DNA from: a virus
DNA length: 41,886 nucleotides
Strand: one strand, 5' to 3'
IMG/VR virus record: IMGVR_UViG_3300031553_000010
Location: 1 to 41,886 of that record
Below are positions 32,864 to 39,549 of the stretch, piece after piece. Below the pieces are notes generated by a model, which worked only from the letters and a program-made list of their open reading frames with translations, ran no database searches and had not been told where the DNA came from. Numbering within the stretch: position 1 is the first letter of the stretch; every line of letters begins with the position of its first letter. The translations under genes were made by a program, and so were the position numbers.

Positions 32864-33690
32864 CCATCACCACGCCCCAATATTTTGTTTATGTGCTGGA
32901 GGACGAGTCACAGATTATCAATGTGATTCGTGGCTTTCTCATTACTCGTCCGGAAATCGTGGTGCGGTCCTTCACCCATTTGGAACCGCTGCTGGCCGAT
33001 GCCAACCTGGCGCACGCCGATCTATTTATCCTTGACATCAACCTGGACGATACCCTGAGCGGATTTGATGTTCCTGATCGGCTGCCCATGCGTTGCCGTT
33101 TCGCGGGCTTCCTTTTTATCTCGGGTTACCCGGTTGAATCCGAGCAATACAATCGGGCCGCGGGTCTGCCGCTGTTTGATTTTATCGCCAAACCGTTTAC
33201 CATGCAGCAATTCAAGCACCGCGTCGATTTGTTGCTGGCGGCGCGTTTCAAGATCCCGCCGGGGTTGAATGATCGCCTGATCGCTCAGTGGGCCCGTGAA
33301 TCATTTTTGTCCGTTGTGCTGGATGCGGATAATAATGTCCGTCTGTGCAACCGTCATTTGGCTTTGGCCCTGGGCGTCAAGCATGTCGATGAAATTATCG
33401 GCCGGCCGTGGGCCGAGCTGATCCCGATTATCGACCGGCCGCCGGATCCCGCTGCGGATGCGGATGAGGCTCCGCGTTTGCGCTGGGTGCGATCCGATTT
33501 CGAGAGCGTCGACGGCGCGCCCATGACGCTCCTGTTGGGTGTCTATACCGATGCCAAGGATCTGCGCGCCGAACGCCTGCGCCGTTTTTACCAGGAAATC
33601 CTGCAGGCCGATCGGGCCGCCATCCAGTCAATACAACCCCTGCCGCGGATCGACACGCCGGTCAGGAAACCAAAAAAGGATGCCCCGTGA
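32854..33690 (+). CDS. REC-PAS signalling protein (response-regulator-like)
   Basis: 278 residues from ATG 32854. Residues 10-125 are a receiver domain with every key residue: acidic pair Glu16-Asp17 (VLEDES), phospho-acceptor Asp61 (FILDINLD), Ser90 (LFISGYP) and Lys113 (IAKPF). Residues 150-255 look like a PAS sensor domain (FLSVVLDADNNVRLCNRHLA, GVKHVDEIIGRPWAELIPII, MTLLLGVYTDAK). There is no kinase, HTH or output enzyme. It is flanked by a coiled-coil membrane protein and the M15 endolysin, overlapping both, so it is part of the lysis operon. It could let host phosphorelay or redox state act on lysis, or sequester a host signal. This is inference. Confidence 0.85.
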   Translation: MALTITTPQYFVYVLEDESQIINVIRGFLITRPEIVVRSFTHLEPLLADANLAHADLFILDINLDDTLSGFDVPDRLPMRCRFAGFLFISGYPVESEQYNRAAGLPLFDFIAKPFTMQQFKHRVDLLLAARFKIPPGLNDRLIAQWARESFLSVVLDADNNVRLCNRHLALALGVKHVDEIIGRPWAELIPIIDRPPDPAADADEAPRLRWVRSDFESVDGAPMTLLLGVYTDAKDLRAERLRRFYQEILQADRAAIQSIQPLPRIDTPVRKPKKDAP

Positions 33691-34109
33691 GACCCGACCA
33701 GTGGAGGAAAGTCGATTATTTCTCCCCGGATGAGAACTGGGGCGACCCGGCAAAAATGGTGCCCGAGCTGGTATTCATCCTTGATCGCCTGCGGGGCTAC
33801 CTGGGCGTGCCGATAATCGTGCATTGCGGCTATGAACCGCGCGATGGCAAAGGTTATCATCCTCGCGGCATGGCCGTTGACTGCCACGCCGTGGGCCTGA
33901 ACGTCATTCAGTTTTTTATCGGGGCGATGCGTTTCGGCTTCAACGGCCTGGGCGTTTACACTTGGTGGAATAATCCCGGGTTGCATCTGGATGTCCGGCC
34001 GTTGCCGGCGGACGGACCCCGAGCCATATGGGGATCGCTTGCTAAAAAAATGTATGTGCCCTTTGATCTCGATTTTTTGCAATTTGCAACAAATGACCAA
34101 TCTGCATGA
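33687..34109 (+). CDS. endolysin, M15 peptidase
   Basis: 140 residues from GTG 33687 (GTGA overlap). The M15A/VanY-like zinc site is visible: His58 (GYHPRGMAVD), Asp65, and His100 (GLHLDV), with YEPRDGKGYHPRG beforehand. It cuts peptide stems of peptidoglycan, freeing progeny. No signal peptide or wall-binding domain, so it needs a holin for release; candidates lie at 34545 and 32414. The final codons run over the first copy of an 18-bp direct repeat. Confidence 0.85.
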   Translation: MRPDQWRKVDYFSPDENWGDPAKMVPELVFILDRLRGYLGVPIIVHCGYEPRDGKGYHPRGMAVDCHAVGLNVIQFFIGAMRFGFNGLGVYTWWNNPGLHLDVRPLPADGPRAIWGSLAKKMYVPFDLDFLQFATNDQSA

Positions 34110-34130
34110 TTTATTTTTTGCAATTTGCAA
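34072..34130. repeat. 18-bp direct repeat across the endolysin stop
   Basis: ATTTTTTGCAATTTGCAA occurs at 34072-34089, within the last endolysin codons, and again at 34113-34130, just ahead of the phospholipase-like gene. The core TTGCAATTTGCAA is itself nearly palindromic. It may be a duplication scar or a regulatory pair. Confidence 0.8.
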
Positions 34131-34143
34131 AAATGGGAGCAGC

Positions 34144-34629
34144 ATGATGATGAAACTATTGACGCCGGAGGGTTTCGACCAGCTGACCCCCGAGCAGATC
34201 ATGGCCAACACGAACGGCTGAGGTCCGGCGGGCTGGGGCTGGTTGGTCCCGAACAAGCTGTGGTGGATTGGGGTCGATTTTTATATCGCCTGCGTCATTC
34301 ACGATATCTGCTATTGGATGGGGATCGACAAGGCTGATGCGGATAGAATGTTCCTCGGCAATCTGCAGTTGATCGTGGCCGAGCAGGCCTGGGAAATAGT
34401 CAAGCCGGTGGCCTACCATTATGCTTTTATCTATTACCTGGCGGTCAAGAACGGCGGCGCCGGTTTTTATCAACGGGCCATCGCCATTGCAATGCTGGAG
34501 ACAACCGAACTGATCGATTCAACCGGAAAAGGTGAGAATTCAAAATGGCCGGTGACGAAGTCGATGTGGTCCTCGAAAAGGATCTTGGAGAACAGAAGCA
34601 GATCGGCATGTGGGGCTCGCTGTGCCTGA
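34144..34629 (+). CDS. phospholipase A2-like protein with in-frame UGA (candidate selenoprotein)
   Basis: The frame ATG 34144 to 34629 is one run of 161 residues interrupted only by TGA at 34219-34221. Across it the reading is ANTNG-UGA-GPAGWGWLVP, then ACVIHDICYWMG. Phage relatives as I remember them read NGCGP...(F/V)P...ACNIHDxxY with Cys at the UGA site. That region is the calcium loop, and C-x2-HD-x-C (residues 50-56) is the phospholipase A2 catalytic motif. A codon change from TGC or TGT to TGA is what a Cys-to-Sec replacement looks like. A hairpin 16 bases after the UGA could serve as SECIS. Alternatives are a nonsense mutation or a base error. The last 28 codons overlap the next gene and may not be used. 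Confidence 0.55.
34238..34258 (+). promoter_or_regulatory. candidate bacterial SECIS hairpin
   Basis: GCTGGTT (34238-34244) pairs with AACAAGC (34252-34258) in six of seven positions around the loop GGTCCCG, which starts with GGU as in known bacterial SECIS loops. The loop begins 23 bases after the UGA, inside the distance normally allowed. The stem is short and holds one G-A mismatch, so it is suggestive, not decisive. Confidence 0.4.
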
Positions 34630-35021
34630 TCGTCGCGGCCATAGCGCACACCATGGCCACTGCTGATGTCGTCGAGATGACTAATTTTTTCCGGAACCTG
34701 TTTCGGATGTTCCTGGCGCTGATCATATTGATCGGCAGCGGTTGGGTGGTTTACCGGATTTCCATGGTAAAAGAGGCTGACCTCAACCAGTATGCCGGCG
34801 TGATCATCGGTTTCGTGACAAGCTCGGCACTCATGGCGGTGATCGGTTTTTATTTCGGCGGCCAGGATCGATCCAAGTTGCCGGATGAAGATGCGGCCGG
34901 CAAGGTTGATCAAACCCAATCGAAAACAGACGCCGCTTTTCTCGCGATGATAGATCGAGTGAAGGAAGAAGAGGAACGCAAGCGGGTGGAGGCGGAAAAA
35001 ACAAAGGCCATGGAAAAATGA
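34545..35021 (+). CDS. holin-like membrane protein
   Basis: 158 residues. Three membrane helices are likely: GMWGSLCLIVAAIAHTMATA (21-40), MFLALIILIGSGWVVYRIS (55-73) and YAGVIIGFVTSSALMAVIGF (83-102), then a long charged tail of Glu and Lys. Size, three helices and a charged end fit a class I holin. It follows the endolysin and phospholipase-like genes. The start overlaps the end of the previous frame; AAGGTGAG lies in front. Confidence 0.7.
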   Translation: MAGDEVDVVLEKDLGEQKQIGMWGSLCLIVAAIAHTMATADVVEMTNFFRNLFRMFLALIILIGSGWVVYRISMVKEADLNQYAGVIIGFVTSSALMAVIGFYFGGQDRSKLPDEDAAGKVDQTQSKTDAAFLAMIDRVKEEEERKRVEAEKTKAMEK

Positions 35022-35083
35022 TCAGAGGTATGGAAAACTTACTAGCTTGTTAGTTTGCGTTGCTGAGAAGAGAGGATCTAAAG

Positions 35084-35386
35084 ATGAAAAAGAAATATAT
35101 TGCCACCTTTCCACCATTTTACGGAGTTGACGCTATTAAGTGGGATGGAAAAGACAGCACATTGCAACAAATCATAAGGATGATTGGACAACATGTTTCT
35201 GCTCGACATTGGAAGTGGGATGAATACTGTGAAATAGTTAAAAGAGACGGGCTGAAGATATTTACTAGGTTAGGAAGTGAAAAGGTAGATATTGGAAATA
35301 TAGTTGCAATAGATGATCTAAACGGTGATTTGTTCCAAAAGACAGAAACAGCATTTAATCTTATTTTTAAACCACAAGCAAACTAA
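35084..35386 (+). CDS. AT-rich hypothetical protein
   Basis: 100 residues from ATG 35084 (GAGGA nine bases before; TTG 35060 is a poorer start). Base composition is far more A/T-rich than the holin gene. WDGKDSTLQQIIRMIGQH and WKWDEYCEIVKRDG suggest a small alpha/beta fold. The end (IGNIVAIDDLNGDLF, ETAFNLIFKP) resembles phage proteins with a GD-x-I strand near the end. Likely a moron gene. Confidence 0.55.
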   Translation: MKKKYIATFPPFYGVDAIKWDGKDSTLQQIIRMIGQHVSARHWKWDEYCEIVKRDGLKIFTRLGSEKVDIGNIVAIDDLNGDLFQKTETAFNLIFKPQAN

Positions 35387-35406
35387 CATACGGCTCATGC
35401 GTAGTA

Positions 35407-35526
35407 GGGCGGACACGCCCCGGGCAATCGATTTTTTGCCTGTAGCTCAAGCGAACCGGCAAGCTGCTTAGCAGCTTGTGCTCTTCTCTTGAGAAGCCCC
35501 TGGGTTTCAACCCTGGGGAGTGTCAC
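35407..35526 (+). mobile_element. IS200/IS605-type right-end remnant (TnpB omega-RNA-like)
   Basis: Hairpins follow each other: 35407-35420, 35423-35440, 35460-35478 (eight pairs around TTA), 35483-35496 (CTTCTC/GAGAAG), and 35497-35518 (CCCC-GGGTT/AACCC-GGGG), then AGTGTCAC. The order TTGAGAAGCCCC, hairpin, GGGGAG-TGTCAC is how I remember right ends of TnpB-bearing elements, whose transcript is the omega-RNA. No tnpA or tnpB frame is present. The first hairpin could be the left end, making a 120-130 bp non-autonomous element. The assignment is from memory of the motif. Confidence 0.55.
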
Positions 35527-35565
35527 GATTGTAGTTGTCCTGTGACTGCTCCCGGCTTTCTACTC

Positions 35566-35592
35566 GCGTTCCCATGCTCTGCGTGGGAACGC
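35566..35592. repeat. REP palindrome, single copy
   Basis: 27 bp with nine-base arms GCGTTCCCA/TGGGAACGC, the same unit as each arm of the hairpin at 10370-10429. It ends 16 bp before the lipoprotein ATG. Two sites of one host-type repeat in one phage point to repeated acquisition or to a role in the mRNA. Confidence 0.8.
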
Positions 35593-35608
35593 ATAACAAA
35601 GGAAAAAA

Positions 35609-35941
35609 ATGAAAAGAAAAATCGCAGTCTTGTCGATTATCATCATGGCCCTGTTCCTGGGCGCCTGCGCCACAGCCAACATCGACACCCCGGAAAAGAA
35701 ATATCTGGTGGCCAGATCGGAGCTGAACCTGTTGCTCGAGCAGTACATCGGCATCCAGGACAAGTTCAAGCCTGCCGATCAGAAAACCATCAAGGAGGCT
35801 TTCTACACATCCAAGATGGCGCTGGATGTTTGGGAGATCAACATCTCCACCATCGGGTACGATTTCACGACGGATTATAAGACCTGGCTGGCGGCCAAGT
35901 CTTTGATCCTCAAAACCATCAGGGAGGCGTACCATGAATAA
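35609..35941 (+). CDS. lipoprotein, possible outer spanin
   Basis: 110 residues, AAAGGA before the ATG. MKRKIAVLSIIIMALFLGAC gives a lipoprotein signal with lipobox LGAC and modified Cys20. The mature part is helical and mixed-charge (YLVARSELNLLLEQYIGIQD, IKEAFYTSKMALDVW). A small lipoprotein at the end of a lysis region can be the outer spanin, joining outer membrane and wall. No inner partner is obvious, unless it is the next gene. A lipoprotein implies a host with a lipoprotein pathway, probably diderm. Confidence 0.7.
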   Translation: MKRKIAVLSIIIMALFLGACATANIDTPEKKYLVARSELNLLLEQYIGIQDKFKPADQKTIKEAFYTSKMALDVWEINISTIGYDFTTDYKTWLAAKSLILKTIREAYHE

Positions 35942-36107
35942 TGAAAATTTGGGAAATGTAATCGATATTGCCGATGTCCTATCGAATATCCTGATTTTAA
36001 CAATGCTTTTGATCCAGCAGGTGTCTAACAGAAGCCGGGAGGAGGTTTTGGCATCCATCGCGATTGAGAGTTTGAGGACTGAGGAGTTGCTGGAAAAACT
36101 GAAGTGA
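35934..36107 (+). CDS. small 57-residue protein, end of the late operon
   Basis: ATG 35934 lies within the lipoprotein stop region, with GGGAGG eight bases before. The middle IADVLSNILILTMLLIQQV is hydrophobic, perhaps one membrane-seeking helix, followed by a charged helix SREEVLASIAIESLRTEELL. It may partner the lipoprotein. It is the last rightward gene before the convergent repA-par operon; no clear terminator separates them. Confidence 0.55.
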   Translation: MNNENLGNVIDIADVLSNILILTMLLIQQVSNRSREEVLASIAIESLRTEELLEKLK

Positions 36108-36147
36108 GCTACATTTTTTGGTTCCGGTTTCGCCGGTGCCGGCCTGA

Positions 36148-36927
36148 CTATTTCAGATGCGCCAACTCGGCCAAAGAAAACGCGCCGATCTTGTTATGTT
36201 TAATCTTTTGGAGTTCGACAATCGCGTCACGCAAACGCCGTTGCAAATTTGCATTTTTACGCTGTTTTTCCTCTATCTGTTCAAGTAATCGGCCGTTCAG
36301 CCGGTTGCTTCTTTCGTTCTTTGTTTCCAGGTCGTCGTTGCGAGTTTTTAAAAAGATGATACTGCGGGTATGATCGTCTAATTTTTCTTTTAACTTGCTG
36401 ATCTCTTGCAAGAGGTCGGGCCGTTCGGCCGGCGCCGGCGGATCCGGGGCGGGAGCCGTTTGCTTGCTTGTGACGGCCGCTTTGTCCGGCGGTTCATCCG
36501 GCGCCCGGACGACATCGATAACCGGCCGATCCGGCCCGCAATGTTTGCCAAAGTTCAACATGATCTGCTGTTCCAAGTGCGGGGCCGCATCAGTGTAGTT
36601 AATCATATTATGCAAGTTATACAAATAGAAATCCGGGGCCAGCGTATAGACGACCGGCCGCGTACCCGACCCGGTTATGCAACCTACTTTTTTTAAGCGG
36701 TTAATCAGTTCGTAACAAGATTGCCTGACATTTGCCACGCTCAATGGGCCGCATTTTTCCATCTCATGGATGATATATTCGATCGAAAAATTTTCGAGGC
36801 CGGTCGCCACCGCCAGGAATCGCCCGGCCATGGTTCCGCTTCTGTACTTAAAAACCCGCCGGTCCGCGCCTTCATAGACTGTGTCGCCGGCGCCGACGGA
36901 TCCGTATCGACTGCGGCGCCGTTCCAT
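36148..36927 (-). CDS. winged-helix and coiled-coil protein (possibly second half of a split gene)
   Basis: 259 residues in the leftward frame. MAGRFLAVATGLENFSIEYI, then SVANVRQSCYELINRLKKVG and the turn ITGSGTRPVVYTL look like a winged helix (about 33-97). A Pro/Ala linker and a long coiled coil (170-240, LLQEISKLKEKLDDH, NRLNGRLLEQIEEKQRK) follow. It overlaps the upstream gene by 187 bases in the -1 frame. The start at 36927 has no good ribosome site and the true start may be Met at 36831, or the protein may be read by frameshift from the gene before it. Confidence 0.65.
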   Translation of the reverse strand: MERRRSRYGSVGAGDTVYEGADRRVFKYRSGTMAGRFLAVATGLENFSIEYIIHEMEKCGPLSVANVRQSCYELINRLKKVGCITGSGTRPVVYTLAPDFYLYNLHNMINYTDAAPHLEQQIMLNFGKHCGPDRPVIDVVRAPDEPPDKAAVTSKQTAPAPDPPAPAERPDLLQEISKLKEKLDDHTRSIIFLKTRNDDLETKNERSNRLNGRLLEQIEEKQRKNANLQRRLRDAIVELQKIKHNKIGAFSLAELAHLK

Positions 36928-37145
36928 TGCCGGAAAAGGGTCCGCCGCCCGGCAACCTTCCCGACCCGGTCGACATATCCGGCATTGACCAAGTCGCGCC
37001 CGATCGCCGAGTAAAACGACGATTCTTTAAAACCGTTGCCGTTCTTACCGGCCGCCTCAATCACGTCTCGGACTGTAAACGCCGCGCCGTTTTTCCCGTC
37101 GATAATTCGCTTGATCTGTTCTTTTAACGGACTCTCCATATCCAC
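36741..37145 (-). CDS. winged-helix protein (possibly first half of a split gene)
   Basis: 134 residues leftward from ATG 37145. Residues 1-75 read as a winged helix: LKEQIKRIIDGKNGAAFTVR, DVIEAAGKNGNGFKESSFYSAIG and LVNAGYVDRVGKVAGRRTLF. After about residue 90 the sequence becomes Trp/Pro/Arg-rich and looks like noise, while the -1 frame there reads well (GDTVYEGADRRVFKYRS). I suspect an indel or slip near 36888-36892, making one 330-residue protein with two winged helices and a coiled coil. Confidence 0.65.
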   Translation of the reverse strand: MDMESPLKEQIKRIIDGKNGAAFTVRDVIEAAGKNGNGFKESSFYSAIGRDLVNAGYVDRVGKVAGRRTLFRQWNGAAVDTDPSAPATQSMKARTGGFLSTEAEPWPGDSWRWRPASKIFRSNISSMRWKNAAH

Positions 37146-37160
37146 GTTTCCTTTTCCGTT

Positions 37161-37463
37161 TCAGAGTCCTATTAATTCGGTCATGTATTTTTCAATAACT
37201 CCCTGAAAAGAAATCTTTTTTCCCACCGTCAACTGCTTTAGTTCGTACTTTTTCCATTGCAGATACATTTCCTCTGTCATGTAGTACGTCAGGCGTTTAT
37301 TTTTTGGCGTTTTACCTGTTTCACGTTTTTGTATTATAACATTATCGCGTTTTTTCGCTATACCTGTTTTACGTTGTTGCGTTATAACGTCAATTGATTC
37401 GGCGTTATCGATAAATTTATTTGCCATTTCCAGGTCAATTTGGGGTTTTTTTGTGACGGCCAT
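37161..37463 (-). CDS. parG-like: ParG-like ribbon-helix-helix partition protein
   Basis: 100 residues leftward, four bases after ParA stop. The C-terminal half RLTYYMTEEMYLQWKKYELK... SFQGVIEKYMTELI is a ribbon-helix-helix: strand, helix, turn, helix. The N-terminal half is a flexible basic tail with an inner duplication, DVITQQRKTG (25-34) and NVIIQKRETG (41-50). In type Ib systems (ParF/ParG of TP228) a protein of this size binds the centromere and stimulates the ParA ATPase through its tail. Position right after ParA supports the call. Confidence 0.75.
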   Translation of the reverse strand: MAVTKKPQIDLEMANKFIDNAESIDVITQQRKTGIAKKRDNVIIQKRETGKTPKNKRLTYYMTEEMYLQWKKYELKQLTVGKKISFQGVIEKYMTELIGL

Positions 37464-37467
37464 CTTC

Positions 37468-38091
37468 TCACTCCTTGGTGTAATTCATGATTTCCTTGTA
37501 CAGGTTTTTGACTTCCTCGACGGCTTTTTTATCCGCCATCTCGACAACTCCTTTCCCCTCTGCGAAAGCATTTTTATAGACGATTCTGGAGCAAAGAGGC
37601 GACGATAAAAGGCCCGCGTCTTTCTCAAAATATTGCATTGCTGCAATGATTTCGACCGCCAGGCGTGTGTTGTGAATCACCTGGTTGAGCACAAAAAAAG
37701 CCGGTATATCCCGGTAGGTTCGTGCCTCCCGCAAAATTTCGATGACGTCCCCAGCCGCCCAAAAGTCCACCGCTGACGGCAGACAGGGGATGAGTAAAAG
37801 ATCGGCCGCCAGTATGGCGGACCTGAAAGCCTTGCTGTCACGCCCGCCGGCGTCGATGATTATCAGATCGTGGGTAAATTGATGCAGATCCTTGTGGATG
37901 GTGGGCGTGGTGATCTGGATGGCCTGGATGTCATCGCTTTCCCGCGATGCACGAAAAGCGATTGAGGTCCCTTGTGTGTCCGCATCCACGATCAAGACAG
38001 ACCTGCCGCTGATGGCTGCCATGACGGCCAGGTTGCAGGCAATGGTTGATTTGCCGACCCCGCCCTTTGTCGATCCTACCGTGATTATCAT
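37468..38091 (-). CDS. parA: ParA-family partition ATPase, type Ib (ParF-like)
   Basis: 207 residues leftward. Deviant Walker A KGGVGKST (residues 9-16), ADTQGT switch (about 37-42) and LIIIDAGG (about 74-81). It lacks an N-terminal HTH and has the length of ParF, so it is a small ParA. The gene lies between repA and a ribbon-helix-helix gene, exactly the plasmid pattern. It ratchets plasmid copies to daughter cells. A promoter lies in the 70-bp gap before it. Confidence 0.92.
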   Translation of the reverse strand: MIITVGSTKGGVGKSTIACNLAVMAAISGRSVLIVDADTQGTSIAFRASRESDDIQAIQITTPTIHKDLHQFTHDLIIIDAGGRDSKAFRSAILAADLLLIPCLPSAVDFWAAGDVIEILREARTYRDIPAFFVLNQVIHNTRLAVEIIAAMQYFEKDAGLLSSPLCSRIVYKNAFAEGKGVVEMADKKAVEEVKNLYKEIMNYTKE

Positions 38092-38125
38092 ACCGCCGCG
38101 CCTGTTTAAGTTTTAATAAATAAAT

Positions 38126-38153
38126 GATATAATGCCATCGCGTTATATGTCAA
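38126..38153 (-). promoter_or_regulatory. promoter for the par genes
   Basis: Leftward TTGACA (38153-38148), 16-bp spacer, TATATC (38131-38126), between repA stop and parA start. Partition genes normally control their own promoter, so the partition protein may bind here. No clear repeat array is seen in the 70-bp gap. Confidence 0.65.
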
Positions 38154-38161
38154 TAATTTTT

Positions 38162-39328
38162 TTACTCCGCCCGTCGAATTTTACCTTCCTGGATCAGCTT
38201 TATTATCGGGCCGGCCGTTAAACAACCGCCGGATTCCGGCCAAATACAATCATTTTCATCGATGGTGTACTCCTGATGCTGGTAAACGATTTTCATGCCG
38301 GCTGCTATCATCGGCGGCGTGTCTATTTCGGGGAAAAGGCGCAATTGTTTGGGGTTGAACTTGGCGCCCAGGTCTTTTTTTAGGACAGTTCCCAAATAGG
38401 CGGCAAAATCAACCGGGTTACGATATTTGGTATAGGCGACGCTGCGCAGCACATAGTTTTCTCCATGACTTTCCAAATAGTCTGTGATGTCTCTCAGGAT
38501 GTCGTGATGGCAGCGTAATTGTTCGGGCACATGCTGGAGGATATCCTCGGGGATGTCTAACATTATTGGGATCCCGGTAACGTCAATTTCTTTACCGCTG
38601 CCATTTTTAATGAATGTTTTTTTCAGGGGTTTGATGGTGAACCGGAGCCACTTTACGGTCCGGCCTTGTTTGATTTGTTTGTAAGTGAAACTGATGTCTG
38701 TTTTTTTGGGTAGTTCTCTTTTTGCTACCTCGATTGTGAATTTTTTAAAGTTGAAATATTGGACTAATTTATCATCGGGAACGCCCAATTTATTGCGCAA
38801 TTCATTGAGTTCGAATGTTCTTTCTTTGGTTTCGGTATTCGCATACTGCTTGAGTAGTTCGTACAGTCTGATGCTATACACGGAACGCATTTTCATCACG
38901 TTCCCGATCCGGTATCTCGTGAACCGTCCCGTTGCCTTGAGCTGTAACAAATAAGGCCGTAATTCGGGGGGGAAACTAAAGCCGATTGTTTTTTCCGATA
39001 GTTTTTCGACGGCGGTGACGGCAAAGGGGATATTGAGCCGCACGTCGTTTTCCGCGTCATAGACCTCGATATCCGTTTTCCTTAGTTCGCGCACAGCTTC
39101 GACCAGCTCTTTGAAATAGTCTGTCCGGCCTTTGATGCCTGCCAGTTTTTTGTAATCATCAACATTGATCATGTAAAATTTGAAAACATCGTCATCAGGC
39201 TGGATCTGCGCAATGGCATAGAGCATCGTTTTTTTTGCATTCAACTTTAAACGATAGATCCCCTCGATCAGTGGGTTGCCTTGATAGACCAGGTGGTGCT
39301 TTTTAATTTCCTTTTGCGGTTTTTCCAC
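38162..39328 (-). CDS. repA: plasmid replication initiator, Rep_3 family
   Basis: 388 residues leftward. The start is GTG 39328 because AAAGGAG lies five bases upstream; the frame is open to ATG 39376 without a site. HHLVYQGNPLIEGIYRLKLN, LYAIAQIQPDDDVFKFYMIN and VYSIRLYELLKQYANTETKE mark the two winged-helix domains of Rep_3 (RepE/Pi-like) initiators. It would bind the iterons at 39380-39479 and recruit DnaA and helicase. The last 100 residues are less conserved. Confidence 0.9.
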   Translation of the reverse strand: MEKPQKEIKKHHLVYQGNPLIEGIYRLKLNAKKTMLYAIAQIQPDDDVFKFYMINVDDYKKLAGIKGRTDYFKELVEAVRELRKTDIEVYDAENDVRLNIPFAVTAVEKLSEKTIGFSFPPELRPYLLQLKATGRFTRYRIGNVMKMRSVYSIRLYELLKQYANTETKERTFELNELRNKLGVPDDKLVQYFNFKKFTIEVAKRELPKKTDISFTYKQIKQGRTVKWLRFTIKPLKKTFIKNGSGKEIDVTGIPIMLDIPEDILQHVPEQLRCHHDILRDITDYLESHGENYVLRSVAYTKYRNPVDFAAYLGTVLKKDLGAKFNPKQLRLFPEIDTPPMIAAGMKIVYQHQEYTIDENDCIWPESGGCLTAGPIIKLIQEGKIRRAE

Positions 39329-39379
39329 GGCGGCTCCTTTGAATAGATTATAATTTGAGTTTTCCCGAATATACATAAA

Positions 39380-39499
39380 AAAGGTTTTATTGCAAAGGTT
39401 TTATTGCAAACCTTTTTTAAACTTCCTAAAAACCTTGCTTTAATTCCTAAAAACCTTGCTTTAATTCCTAAAAACCTTGTTTTTACGTTTTTATCCACC
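39380..39499. repeat. plasmid origin: iterons and DnaA box
   Basis: Two 14-bp tandem AAAGGTTTTATTGC copies (39380-39407) face three 21-bp tandem copies (39423-39443, 39444-39464, 39465-39479 partial) that hold CTAAAAACCTTG, so the core AAGGTTTT is present in both directions. TTATCCACC (39491-39499) matches a DnaA box in eight of nine bases. The whole lies next to repA in A/T-rich DNA. The smaller inverted set overlaps repA's upstream region and may autoregulate it. Confidence 0.85.
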
Positions 39500-39549
39500 T
39501 GTAATTTCAATAAGTTACAGAGCCTAAAGGAATGAAAGGATTGAAAGGA

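Larger units (their letters stand above)
35387..35608. other. 222-bp non-coding gap with stacked hairpins
   Basis: No gene is seen. The first 140 bp holds at least five hairpins (listed with the transposon-end feature) and the last part a REP palindrome and the ribosome site of the lipoprotein gene. Apart from one weak GTCAC/GTGAC pairing, 35527-35565 shows nothing else. Confidence 0.7.

Noticed and set aside
35441-35530. tRNA-like stretch (TAGCTCAA, long hairpins, GGTTTCAACC), possibly a selenocysteine tRNA
   Set aside because: The arms do not close into a cloverleaf, no acceptor stem or CCA pairing is seen, and no anticodon loop of seven bases forms; the transposon-end reading fits better.
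36108-36147. Terminator between the convergent late and rep-par operons
   Set aside because: CCGG-type pairings exist, but the T-run lies on the wrong side of the stem for either direction.
39423-39479. CRISPR or simple repeat
   Set aside because: Tandem 21-bp units without spacers beside repA are plasmid iterons.
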